Source: JAAYCI01 sp964370445
Lineage (GTDB): Bacteria; Bacillota; Clostridia; Oscillospirales; Ruminococcaceae
Direction of reading: 5' to 3'
Length of the DNA stretch: 9,266 bases
Assembly (NCBI GenBank): GCA_964370445.1
Contig: CAYJJK010000091.1
Span: 1-9,266 of the forward strand
Every line of letters begins with the position of its first letter. The stretch's first letter is position 1. The notes under the pieces are model-generated. The model ran no database searches, was not told the origin of the DNA, and was given only the letters and a program-made list of their open reading frames with translations. A program made the position numbers and the translations under genes. Positions 1-6,223 of this stretch are shown here, one piece after another.

Positions 1-806
1 CCTGTGGAAAAAGTGAACATTGTAAAATCATTTTATCGGCACAAAACGTTGGTAGCGATATCATCATTAAAATTGAGGATGATGGAAAAGGTTTAAATCG
101 CGATGTGCTTTTAGATAAGGCGGAACGCAACGGTATTTTAACAAAACCCCGCAATGAATACAGTGACAAAGAGGCATTTGGGCTGATTATGATGGCTGGC
201 TTCTCAACCAACGAAGTGGTTACCGAGTATTCTGGGCGCGGTGTGGGCATGGATGTAGTGCGCAAAAACATTGAAAAAGTGGGTGGATCTGTATCTGTGG
301 ATTCACTTTTTGGCGAAGGCACAGTGTTTACTATTAAAATTCCGCTTACACTTGCCATTGTGGCCGGCATGGAAATTGGCGTGGCAGGAGAAACCTTTAC
401 AGTTCCTATAACCTCCATCAGCCAAATATACAAATTAAGCCCGGATACAGAACTTTTGTACGACACAGATGGTACTGAAATGGTGATGGTGCGTGGCGAG
501 TGCTATCCCATTATTCGCTTGCACGAAATTTATGGAATTGAAGGAGCCATTACAGAATTTACAGATGGCATAATGATTATTGTAGAAAGTGGAGAAAACC
601 GCGCGTGCATTTTCACCGATAGATTGATAGGTGAACAGCAGGTGGTTGTAAAGAGTTTCCCAAGCTTTTTCGGGCGATATAATGTGAAAGATTATGGTTT
701 CTCTGGGTGCACAATTATGGGCGATGGTTCGATTAGCCTTATATTGGACATCAATTGCTTACTGGGTGCTTATCACAGCGATGCCAATAGCAGGAGTTTT
801 GCCTAA
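1..806 (+). CDS. cheA: Chemotaxis histidine kinase CheA, C-terminal part (5' end outside window)
   Basis: CheA is the cytoplasmic kinase that takes phosphate from ATP onto its own histidine domain and passes it to the response regulators CheY and CheB. The reading frame is already open at the window edge (codons in phase from base 3) and ends at TAA 804-806. The visible part starts inside the HATPase domain. DDGKGL (bases 78-95) is the G1 ATP-binding box, AGFST the F box region, and GRGVGMDVV the G2 box. GEGTVFTIKIPLTLAI leads into the P5 CheW-like domain, which couples kinase to CheW and receptors and fills the remaining codons to a normal-looking end. The histidine phosphotransfer, CheY/CheB-binding and dimerisation domains must lie upstream. 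It is first in a cheA-cheW-cheR-cheB order, 35 bases before cheW. An internal GTG at 105 is not the real start, because homologous sequence continues upstream of it. Identification is firm from the motifs and the neighbours. Confidence 0.96.
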   Translation, partial: CGKSEHCKIILSAQNVGSDIIIKIEDDGKGLNRDVLLDKAERNGILTKPRNEYSDKEAFGLIMMAGFSTNEVVTEYSGRGVGMDVVRKNIEKVGGSVSVDSLFGEGTVFTIKIPLTLAIVAGMEIGVAGETFTVPITSISQIYKLSPDTELLYDTDGTEMVMVRGECYPIIRLHEIYGIEGAITEFTDGIMIIVESGENRACIFTDRLIGEQQVVVKSFPSFFGRYNVKDYGFSGCTIMGDGSISLILDINCLLGAYHSDANSRSFA

Positions 807-828
807 GGCCTTGAAATATGAAGTGAAG

Positions 829-834
829 AAGGAG
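829..834 (+). promoter_or_regulatory. Ribosome binding site of cheW
   Basis: AAGGAG lies 7 bases before ATG 842 and fixes the cheW start. Confidence 0.8.
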
Positions 835-841
835 TATTGCT

Positions 842-1342
842 ATGAAAAACGAACAAACATTGGCAGATTTAGACCTTCCACAAGACATTACAGAAGAAGA
901 GTTACGCAATACATCTCTCACATTTTTTATAGCAGACACAATTTATAGCCTGCCACTAACCAATGTGATAGAGATCATCAGTGTGCAGCCAATTACAAGA
1001 GTTCCGGGGATACCGGCCTATGTAAAAGGTGTTATCAACCTGCGTGGTGGCATTGTACCATTGGTGGATGTGCGTCTTAAGTTTGGCCAACCGGAAAAAG
1101 AATATGATGAATTTACCAATATTATTGTAACGATGCTGAATGATATAACGGTAGGCCTTGTGGTGGATAGGGTATCAAATGTCATCCGACATGAGCAGGT
1201 GGATACCACAACATTACCGGAGTTTGCCAATGTCAATGCCAATCGATACATGACCTCTGTGTCCCACACAGGTGGAAATTTAATTATGAACCTAAATTGT
1301 GAAACCATCTTGGAGGATGATAATATTTTAGGGATTACTTAG
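842..1342 (+). CDS. cheW: Chemotaxis coupling protein CheW
   Basis: CheW is a small cytoplasmic adaptor that bridges CheA (P5 domain) and chemoreceptors in the signalling array. The 166-residue protein is a single CheW domain from about residue 25, preceded by roughly 20 acidic, probably flexible residues. Typical family features are VPGIPAYVKGVINLRG (residues 54-69), which carries the conserved Asn-Leu-Arg-Gly turn, followed by IVPLVDVRLKFG (71-82), and later the VGLVVDRVSNV strand (104-114). The length is close to the family norm. The start at ATG 842 is set by AAGGAG seven bases upstream. It follows cheA by 35 bases and precedes cheR by 17, so co-transcription is very likely. The C-terminal strand reads LIMNLNCETIL where many CheWs have an acidic Leu-Asp-Leu-type stretch; I regard this as ordinary divergence. 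CheV is excluded because there is no receiver domain. Confidence 0.96.
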   Translation: MKNEQTLADLDLPQDITEEELRNTSLTFFIADTIYSLPLTNVIEIISVQPITRVPGIPAYVKGVINLRGGIVPLVDVRLKFGQPEKEYDEFTNIIVTMLNDITVGLVVDRVSNVIRHEQVDTTTLPEFANVNANRYMTSVSHTGGNLIMNLNCETILEDDNILGIT

Positions 1343-1359
1343 AAGTATATGGGGAAAAT

Positions 1360-2172
1360 ATGATAACGTTGAATGATCAAGAATTTGCACAGCTAAGTGA
1401 ATTCGTCTTGTCGAATTATGGCATAGATTTATCTAAAAAGCGGATGCTGATACAAGGCAGACTATCGCAAGTGCTGGCAGATAAGGGTATGAAGTCTTTT
1501 GATGAGTATATCCGTTATGTGGTGGATGACAAAAGCGGCGTGGAAGTACAGCAGATGCTCAACCGCCTTACCACCAACATTACATATTTTATGCGGGAGC
1601 AAGAACATTTTGATTTTTTGACACAAACAGCTTTGCCAACACTGGTTCCCAAAATGTCAAGCAAACCTCTGCGCGTGTGGAGTGCAGGTTGTTCTTCGGG
1701 AGAAGAACCGTATACCTTAGCCATGATTTTGTCGGATTATTTTGAATCATGCGGTAAAAAGCCCAATTTTGTAGTGTTGGCTTCTGATATTTCACATCAA
1801 GTATTGCGCAGTGCATTGCTTGGAATTTATAGTGAGCAGGCCCTTAAAGAGGTGCCTGCGGCATGGCGCCAAAAATATTTTCAGCGTCTTGATAGTGGGG
1901 ATTACCAGGTGTGTCAAGCCATCAAAGACAAGGTGACGTTCCGTGTGTTTAATTTGATGGATTCGTTTTGTTTCACAGCACCATTTGAAATTATATTTTG
2001 CCGTAATGTAATGATATATTTTGAGAAACAAAAAACGGATGAACTGATAAGAAAGTTTTGCAAATGGACAGCCACCGGTGGCTATTTTTTCATCAGCCAT
2101 TCAGAAAACATTGGGCAAGCGAAAGATAATTTCAAAACTGTGCGCCCGTCGGCGTTTCAAAAAGAAATATGA
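1360..2172 (+). CDS. cheR: Chemoreceptor glutamate methyltransferase CheR
   Basis: CheR transfers methyl groups from S-adenosylmethionine to glutamates on chemoreceptors, resetting sensitivity during adaptation. The 270-residue protein has the two-domain CheR layout. A short helical N-terminal domain (about residues 1-70) is followed by NRLTTNITYFMRE (68-80), which matches the TxFFR-type motif. The methyltransferase domain follows: WSAGCSSGEEPYTLAM (107-122) is the SAM-binding loop, ASDIS (141-145) has the acidic residue expected to bind the ribose, and FCRNVMIYF (213-221) and FISHSENI (244-251) are family signatures. It ends in PSAFQKEI, a normal CheR end. The start at ATG 1360 is preceded only by a purine-rich GGGGAAAA (1351-1358) close to the codon, a weak ribosome binding site that may lower expression relative to cheW and cheB. 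No receptor-tail-binding extension or TPR domain is present. It sits between cheW and cheB, its functional antagonist. Confidence 0.96.
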   Translation: MITLNDQEFAQLSEFVLSNYGIDLSKKRMLIQGRLSQVLADKGMKSFDEYIRYVVDDKSGVEVQQMLNRLTTNITYFMREQEHFDFLTQTALPTLVPKMSSKPLRVWSAGCSSGEEPYTLAMILSDYFESCGKKPNFVVLASDISHQVLRSALLGIYSEQALKEVPAAWRQKYFQRLDSGDYQVCQAIKDKVTFRVFNLMDSFCFTAPFEIIFCRNVMIYFEKQKTDELIRKFCKWTATGGYFFISHSENIGQAKDNFKTVRPSAFQKEI

Positions 2173-2220
2173 GGCACTTTTTGGTCAAAATGAACAGCCA
2201 ATGTTGGTTATGCCTCAATG

Positions 2221-2226
2221 AGGAGG
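2221..2226 (+). promoter_or_regulatory. Ribosome binding site of cheB
   Basis: AGGAGG, five bases before ATG 2232, is a near-perfect Shine-Dalgarno. It is much stronger than that of cheR and fixes the cheB start. The rest of the 59-base cheR-cheB gap shows no hairpin or promoter I can support. Confidence 0.8.
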
Positions 2227-2231
2227 TGTAA

Positions 2232-3269
2232 ATGCAGCCGATACGTGTGATGTTGGTGGACGACTCACCGGTATATTTAGGCGTGATGCAAGCGGCTATA
2301 AAATATGAAAATGACATGGAATTGGTGGGATGCTATAACGACGGCGTTAAAGCATTAAAAGATGTGATGCGAATACAGCCGAATGTGATTGTATGTGATT
2401 TGCACATGCCACAAATTTCTGGAATAGAATTTGTGGAAAGCATACTTAAAACATACAAAGTGCCTGTGGTGATTGTTTCTCGGGACGAAAAAAAAGCTGC
2501 GGCAGCTTTGGCTGCCGGTGCAGTGCATTTTATACCAAAGGATTCAATTTTACCTATAAACCACATCCAATTTAGCACAAAGGTAACAGAGTCTGTTAGA
2601 GCGGTGGCCCAAACACGAGAGTCTACCAAAGCAAATATTCAAACACCTCCAAAGCAAGTTAAAAAGGAAACACCATTGTTTGGGCAACAAACAAATGGTG
2701 TTATTGCTATTGGTGCCTCTACAGGAGGGACTGACGCTACATTGGCAGTGGTAAAGAATTTGCCGGCCGATTTTCCTGCACTTTTGATTACGCAGCATAT
2801 GCCTGTGGGATTTACCACGCTTTATGCCGAACGCTTGCAGCGCGAATGTCGCATGCAGGTTTATGAGGCTGTGGATGGAATGCGGCTAAAGCAGGGGCAG
2901 GCTATTGTGGCAAAAGGCGAGCAACATTTGAGCTTAATGAGAGATCAGAATGGTTTTTTTGTTCGTTCTCGTGCAGGGGAAAAAGTTTGCGGGCATGTGC
3001 CTTCGGTGGATGTGTTGTTTCAATCAGTGGCAAATCAGGCAAAAGAGAATGCTATTGGGGTATTATTAACAGGTATGGGGGCAGATGGTGCAGCCGGATT
3101 ACTTGCAATGCGCAAAGCTGGGGCGTTTACCTTTGGTCAAGATGAGCGCACAAGTATTGTTTATGGCATGCCTAAAGTTGCCTATGATATTGGTGCTGTA
3201 AAAAAACAATTGGCTCTTTCGGACATTGCTGAGGAATTAATTATAGAGGCAAAACAACACTTAAAATAG
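2232..3269 (+). CDS. cheB: Chemotaxis response regulator / protein-glutamate methylesterase CheB
   Basis: CheB removes receptor methyl groups (and can deamidate glutamines) when phosphorylated by CheA. The 345-residue protein has an N-terminal receiver (about 1-120), a linker rich in Gln, Lys and Thr (about 125-152), and a C-terminal methylesterase domain (about 155-343). In the receiver the acidic pair is D10-D11, the phosphoacceptor D56 (VCDLHMP), the switch residue S83 and the lysine K103. The catalytic triad is visible as S163 in IGASTGGT, H189 in ITQHMP and D285 in TGMGADGA, matching the Ser-His-Asp spacing of enterobacterial CheB. HVPSVDVLFQSVA (255-267) is another family signature. The receiver lysine is followed by Asp (IPKDS) rather than the usual Pro. 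As last gene of the chemotaxis run it lies just before a strong terminator. Function is well supported; phosphorylation control is inferred. Confidence 0.96.
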   Translation: MQPIRVMLVDDSPVYLGVMQAAIKYENDMELVGCYNDGVKALKDVMRIQPNVIVCDLHMPQISGIEFVESILKTYKVPVVIVSRDEKKAAAALAAGAVHFIPKDSILPINHIQFSTKVTESVRAVAQTRESTKANIQTPPKQVKKETPLFGQQTNGVIAIGASTGGTDATLAVVKNLPADFPALLITQHMPVGFTTLYAERLQRECRMQVYEAVDGMRLKQGQAIVAKGEQHLSLMRDQNGFFVRSRAGEKVCGHVPSVDVLFQSVANQAKENAIGVLLTGMGADGAAGLLAMRKAGAFTFGQDERTSIVYGMPKVAYDIGAVKKQLALSDIAEELIIEAKQHLK

Positions 3270-3283
3270 AAGTTCATATTTTC

Positions 3284-3328
3284 AAAACAACACTCCCTAC
3301 CTAAAGGATGGTAGAGAGTGTTGTTTTT
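3284..3328. terminator. Probable bidirectional rho-independent terminator between cheB and copA
   Basis: Left arm 3284-3301 and right arm 3310-3327 can form an 18-bp stem with a single internal mismatch around an 8-base loop. The right arm ends in a run of five T (3324-3328), which suits termination of the cheB transcript. On the opposite strand the left arm supplies a run of U after the stem, so it can also end the copA transcript, which stops at 3393, about 65 bases earlier. Because the two genes converge, one shared terminator is the economical reading. The remaining bases up to 3392 show nothing else. Confidence 0.88.
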
Positions 3329-3392
3329 GTATAAATGGAGCATGGCAATAAAAGATGGGTAAGCTCGGTTTTTAAAACATACACAGGGTGCT

Positions 3393-3602
3393 TTACTCTA
3401 TGCCTGTCACCTCATAGCCGGCCTCTGTGACGGCGGCACGGAGGGTGTCGTTGTCCATAGTATCTTGTAAATATACAAGCGCGGTTTTGTCTTCTAAAGA
3501 GACGCTTGCTTTTGTAACTCCTGAAAGAGCCTCAAGGCTTTTTTCAACATGGGAGCTACAATGGTGGCAGCTCATGCCCTCAATGTGAATGGTTTTTGTC
3601 AT
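3393..3602 (-). other. CopZ-like C-terminal module of copA with its own in-frame start
   Basis: The last 69 codons of copA encode a complete heavy-metal-associated domain beginning MTKTIHIEGMSCHHC. They have the size and layout of a free CopZ copper chaperone, with the metal-binding CxxC at residues 12-15. The methionine codon (ATG at 3602-3600) is preceded by AAAAGGAGG and a 5-base spacer, a better Shine-Dalgarno than that of copA itself. No stop codon separates the module from the ATPase, so it is physically fused. The sequence shows the fusion and the site. That ribosomes really start here, giving a separate chaperone, is inference. Alternatively the site is a relic of a former copA-copZ pair joined by loss of the copA stop. 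Confidence 0.5.
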
Positions 3603-5933
3603 AGTATCCTCCTTTTGAATAGCTGTATTTTGTGGCAAATTTGCCTTTGAAGATGGGATAAGTGTGGGTTTCCAATGATTGAGGCGCAAAGCATTTGTCA
3701 CCACAAATACACTGGATAAACTCATGGCGGCGGCACCAATCATGGGGCTTAGCAACAGCCCAAAGGCAGGATAAAGCAGCCCTGCAGCAATGGGGATGCC
3801 GATGATGTTATAAAAGAAAGCCCAAAACAAATTTTGGCGAATATTGCGCACCACTGCACGTGAAAGTTCAAAGGCAAAAACAGCACCGCTGAGGTTGTTT
3901 TTCATCAGTACAACATCGGCGGATTCAATGGCCACATCGGTGCCGGCACCAATGGCCACACCCACATCAGCACGCATCAATGCAGGTGCATCATTAATGC
4001 CATCACCCACCATGGCCACTTTGTTTCCTGCATCCATTAAATTCTGAACCACTTTGTCTTTATCAGCGGGGAGCACCTCGGCCACTACATCATCCACCCC
4101 TACATCTTTTGCAATGGCCTGTGCGGTCAGCTGATGATCGCCTGTAAGAAGTACCACACGGATGCCCTGTTTTTGAAATGCGGCAATTGCAGCGGCACTA
4201 TCTTCCCGTGGGCGATCTGCCACAGAAAGAAGGCCAATTAAATGATTGTTGCGGGCAAAATACAGGGCGGTTTCACCCTTTTTAGCCAAAGCTTCTGCCT
4301 GCTGCAAGCCGGCATCGGTTATATCCACATCATGTTCTTCCATCAAGCGACGATTTCCGGCTAAATAATGATGGTGATTTGCTGTAGCTTCAATACCAAG
4401 CCCAGATAAAGCGTTTAGGCTATCTGTAGAAATTGCTGTAATGTTTTGTTCGCTTGCAGCTTTACAAATTGCAAGTGACAAGGGATGTTCACTTTTTTGC
4501 TCAAGGCCAGCCGCTACTGAAAGAAGTTCCTCTTTAGAAATTCCAAACGGCAACATAGCAACAAGTTGCGGTTTTCCGTTTGTTACAGTGCCGGTTTTAT
4601 CCAAAACAATTTGGTTTATATAACTTAATGTTTCTAGAGACTCAGCATTTTTATACAAAAGGCCGTTTTTGGCACCTCTTCCTGTTCCCACCATGATTGC
4701 TACCGGAGTGGCAAGCCCCAGAGCACAAGGGCAAGAAATCACCAAAACTGTGACAGCACGTGATAAGGAAAACTCAAAACCCATCCCCAAAATCAGCCAA
4801 ATTAAAAATGTCGATGCGGCAATTACCATTACAATAGGTACAAAAATACCACTGACACGGTCGGCCAATTTAGCAATGGGTGCTTTGCTGGCGCCGGCTT
4901 CCTCTACCAGTGCAATGATTTGGGAAAGCGTGGTGTCTTCGCCTATACGTTTGGCTTTCATGGTAAAATATCCATTTTGGTTAACAGTTGCTCCTGTAAC
5001 AGTATCGCCAACGTTCTTATCTACCGGAAGACTTTCGCCTGTAATGGCTGATTCATCTATGGCAGAGGTGCCTGAAAGAACAGTTCCGTCCACAGGGACG
5101 CGCGAACCGGGTTTTACGGCCAAAATGTCATCTACCTGTACTTCAGAAATGGGTACAGTGTATTCTTGGCCGTCTTTTAAAAGTAAGGCGGTTTTGGGCG
5201 AAAGGTCCAGCAAGGCTGAAATGGCAGAACCTGTGCGTCCTTTTGCAATGGCTTCCAGTGTTTTACCCAAGGTGATGAGTGTTAAAATGGTGGCAGCACT
5301 TTCAAAATACAAATCGCCAAGGTATTGTTCGGCGATAAAAAGCTGGGCATGTCCCAGCGCATAGCCAATTCGATATAAGGCAAATATACCATAGGCAAGT
5401 GCAGAAAAACTGCCCAGCGCCACTAGACTATCCATGTTTGGGTGCCGCCGAACAAGTGCTTTGAAACCGCTTGTGAAATACTTTGAATTGAGCAACACGA
5501 TGGGTAAAGTGAGTAAAAACTGTGTTAAAGTGAAGTTTGCTGCATTTTCTACACCTGATAAAAATGCAGGGGGGGCAAGCCCTACCATATGGCCCATGCT
5601 GAGATACATCAGGGGAATCAAAAATAGAATAGAACCAATAAGGCGGTGTTTCATTGCAGTAATTTCAGAAGATTCATTGCTGGTTTTTGCGTTTTGTTTA
5701 ACAATATGCTCCTCATCTTTTTGTGGAAAACTGGCCTCATAACCTGCTTTTTGCACGGTGGCAATAATATCATTTTCATTTAGCACAGCTTCATCAAATT
5801 CAACACGCATGCCATTTGCAAGCAAATTTACCTCAGCCTTATGCACACCGGCAAGAGCATTTACATCTTTTTCAATTGTAGCAGCACAAGCGGCACAGCT
5901 CATGCCACGCACCTGAAATCGACCTGTAACCAT
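3393..5933 (-). CDS. copA: Cu(I)-exporting P1B-type ATPase CopA with extra C-terminal CopZ-like domain
   Basis: This ATP-driven membrane pump exports monovalent copper from the cytoplasm. From the chosen start it has 846 residues. In order: an N-terminal heavy-metal domain (3-70) with GMSCAAC, a linker, eight predicted membrane spans (about 97-118, 136-153, 167-193, 209-228, 363-382, 393-416, 702-721, 728-751), the actuator TGES (298-301), the CPC membrane motif (401-403), the phosphorylated D445 in DKTGT, SEHP (481-484) in the nucleotide domain, and GDGINDAP (643-650). YN (708-709) in the seventh span and MSLSS (737-741) in the eighth match the Cu(I)-site residues of CopA, so copper (or silver) is favoured over zinc or cadmium. 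After a 23-residue linker a second heavy-metal domain (778-846, GMSCHHC) follows. The start at 5933 is preferred over an in-frame ATG at 5981 because AAAGGA lies 7 bases upstream and the protein then begins at the domain edge. No copper regulator gene is adjacent. Confidence 0.95.
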   Translation of the reverse strand: MVTGRFQVRGMSCAACAATIEKDVNALAGVHKAEVNLLANGMRVEFDEAVLNENDIIATVQKAGYEASFPQKDEEHIVKQNAKTSNESSEITAMKHRLIGSILFLIPLMYLSMGHMVGLAPPAFLSGVENAANFTLTQFLLTLPIVLLNSKYFTSGFKALVRRHPNMDSLVALGSFSALAYGIFALYRIGYALGHAQLFIAEQYLGDLYFESAATILTLITLGKTLEAIAKGRTGSAISALLDLSPKTALLLKDGQEYTVPISEVQVDDILAVKPGSRVPVDGTVLSGTSAIDESAITGESLPVDKNVGDTVTGATVNQNGYFTMKAKRIGEDTTLSQIIALVEEAGASKAPIAKLADRVSGIFVPIVMVIAASTFLIWLILGMGFEFSLSRAVTVLVISCPCALGLATPVAIMVGTGRGAKNGLLYKNAESLETLSYINQIVLDKTGTVTNGKPQLVAMLPFGISKEELLSVAAGLEQKSEHPLSLAICKAASEQNITAISTDSLNALSGLGIEATANHHHYLAGNRRLMEEHDVDITDAGLQQAEALAKKGETALYFARNNHLIGLLSVADRPREDSAAAIAAFQKQGIRVVLLTGDHQLTAQAIAKDVGVDDVVAEVLPADKDKVVQNLMDAGNKVAMVGDGINDAPALMRADVGVAIGAGTDVAIESADVVLMKNNLSGAVFAFELSRAVVRNIRQNLFWAFFYNIIGIPIAAGLLYPAFGLLLSPMIGAAAMSLSSVFVVTNALRLNHWKPTLIPSSKANLPQNTAIQKEDTMTKTIHIEGMSCHHCSSHVEKSLEALSGVTKASVSLEDKTALVYLQDTMDNDTLRAAVTEAGYEVTGIE
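3608..3616 (-). promoter_or_regulatory. Internal Shine-Dalgarno inside copA, before the CopZ-like module
   Basis: On the minus strand this reads AAAAGGAGG, followed by ATACT and ATG. It codes for part of the linker (Gln-Lys-Glu-Asp-Thr-Met) and also has near-ideal ribosome binding sequence and spacing. Confidence 0.55.
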
Positions 5934-5940
5934 AAAATTT

Positions 5941-5946
5941 CCTTTC
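5941..5946 (-). promoter_or_regulatory. Ribosome binding site of copA
   Basis: AAAGGA on the minus strand lies 7 bases before ATG 5933. It decides the copA start against the in-frame ATG at 5981, which lacks a comparable site. Confidence 0.65.
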
Positions 5947-6013
5947 TGCAACCGATGTTGTTTTCGGTTTAAAAGTAACATATAATTTATAATTTACATC
6001 AAAGTATAGTGTT

Positions 6014-6042
6014 ATTGTACAGTGATTTCCTATGTTTTACAA
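6014..6042 (-). promoter_or_regulatory. Probable sigma-A-type promoter of copA
   Basis: On the minus strand, -35 TTGTAA (6042-6037) and -10 TACAAT (6019-6014) are separated by exactly 17 bases. That is 4/6 and 5/6 matches to consensus. Transcription would begin near 6007 and give a leader of about 75 bases before ATG 5933. I see no CopY-type TACANNTGTA box and no obvious CsoR box. Confidence 0.65.
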
Positions 6043-6131
6043 GCGAAAGGTGACAATATGTAAAAAATGTAGATAAATGGTAGATTTTATAATAAAAATA
6101 GGGTATAGTATAAAAACTATAAGGGATAGTG

Positions 6132-6145
6132 TGTTCAGTTGAACA
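6132..6145. promoter_or_regulatory. Palindrome in the ispDF upstream region, possible operator
   Basis: TGTTCA-GT-TGAACA is a perfect 6+6 inverted repeat with a 2-base centre, 79 bases before the ispDF start. Its symmetry fits a dimeric DNA-binding protein, but no regulator gene is in the window and I cannot assign one. Confidence 0.3.
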
Positions 6146-6211
6146 TACCATCTTAAAAAAATATGCACCCCATTTGTTTGGTAAATTCATCAGTTGCAAA
6201 ACCGAGTGAAA

Positions 6212-6218
6212 AGAGGAG
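6212..6218 (+). promoter_or_regulatory. Ribosome binding site of ispDF
   Basis: AGAGGAG, five bases before ATG 6224, sets this start rather than an upstream in-frame TTG at 6194. Confidence 0.75.
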
Positions 6219-6223
6219 ACGGT

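Larger units (their letters stand above)
5934..6223. other. Divergent AT-rich intergenic region between copA and ispDF
   Basis: About 290 bases without a convincing gene. Beside the copA promoter it holds an inverted repeat TTTTACA (6035-6041) / TGTAAAA (6059-6065), a second one TATAGT (6104-6109) / ACTATA (6116-6121), and the palindrome TGTTCAGTTGAACA (6132-6145). For ispDF on the plus strand the best promoter I can offer is weak: GTGACA (6050-6055), 16 bases, GATAAA (6072-6077). A lone TATAAT at 6088-6093 has no good -35. Short open stretches here lack ribosome binding sites. Confidence 0.6.

Noticed and set aside
694..948. An 84-codon frame spanning the cheA-cheW junction
   Set aside because: It overlaps the cheA C-terminus and cheW start in another frame and has no ribosome binding site or recognisable product.
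2173..2231. A cheR remnant or extra small gene between cheR and cheB
   Set aside because: CheR already ends with its normal family C-terminus, and the 59-base gap has no start with a ribosome binding site other than that of cheB.
4669..5364. A 231-codon open frame on the plus strand, opposite copA
   Set aside because: It is antisense to well-conserved copA domains (actuator, fifth and sixth spans), has no ribosome binding site, and its composition is what the antisense of a coding frame gives.
5931..5981. A longer copA starting at ATG 5981
   Set aside because: The extra 16 residues precede the start of the heavy-metal domain, and the AAAGGA site is placed for 5933.
5934..6060. A canonical CopY cop box or CsoR site before copA
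   Set aside because: No TACANNTGTA and no GC-rich CsoR-type inverted repeat was found; only half-site-like words at unsuitable spacing.
6133..6144. A LexA (SOS) box at GTTCAGTTGAAC
   Set aside because: Firmicute LexA sites read GAAC-N4-GTTC; here the half-sites are inverted (GTTCA-N2-TGAAC), and ispDF is not an expected SOS gene.
6194..6223. A longer IspDF starting at TTG 6194
   Set aside because: AGAGGAG lies five bases before ATG 6224 and inside the extension; the extra residues show no IspD similarity.
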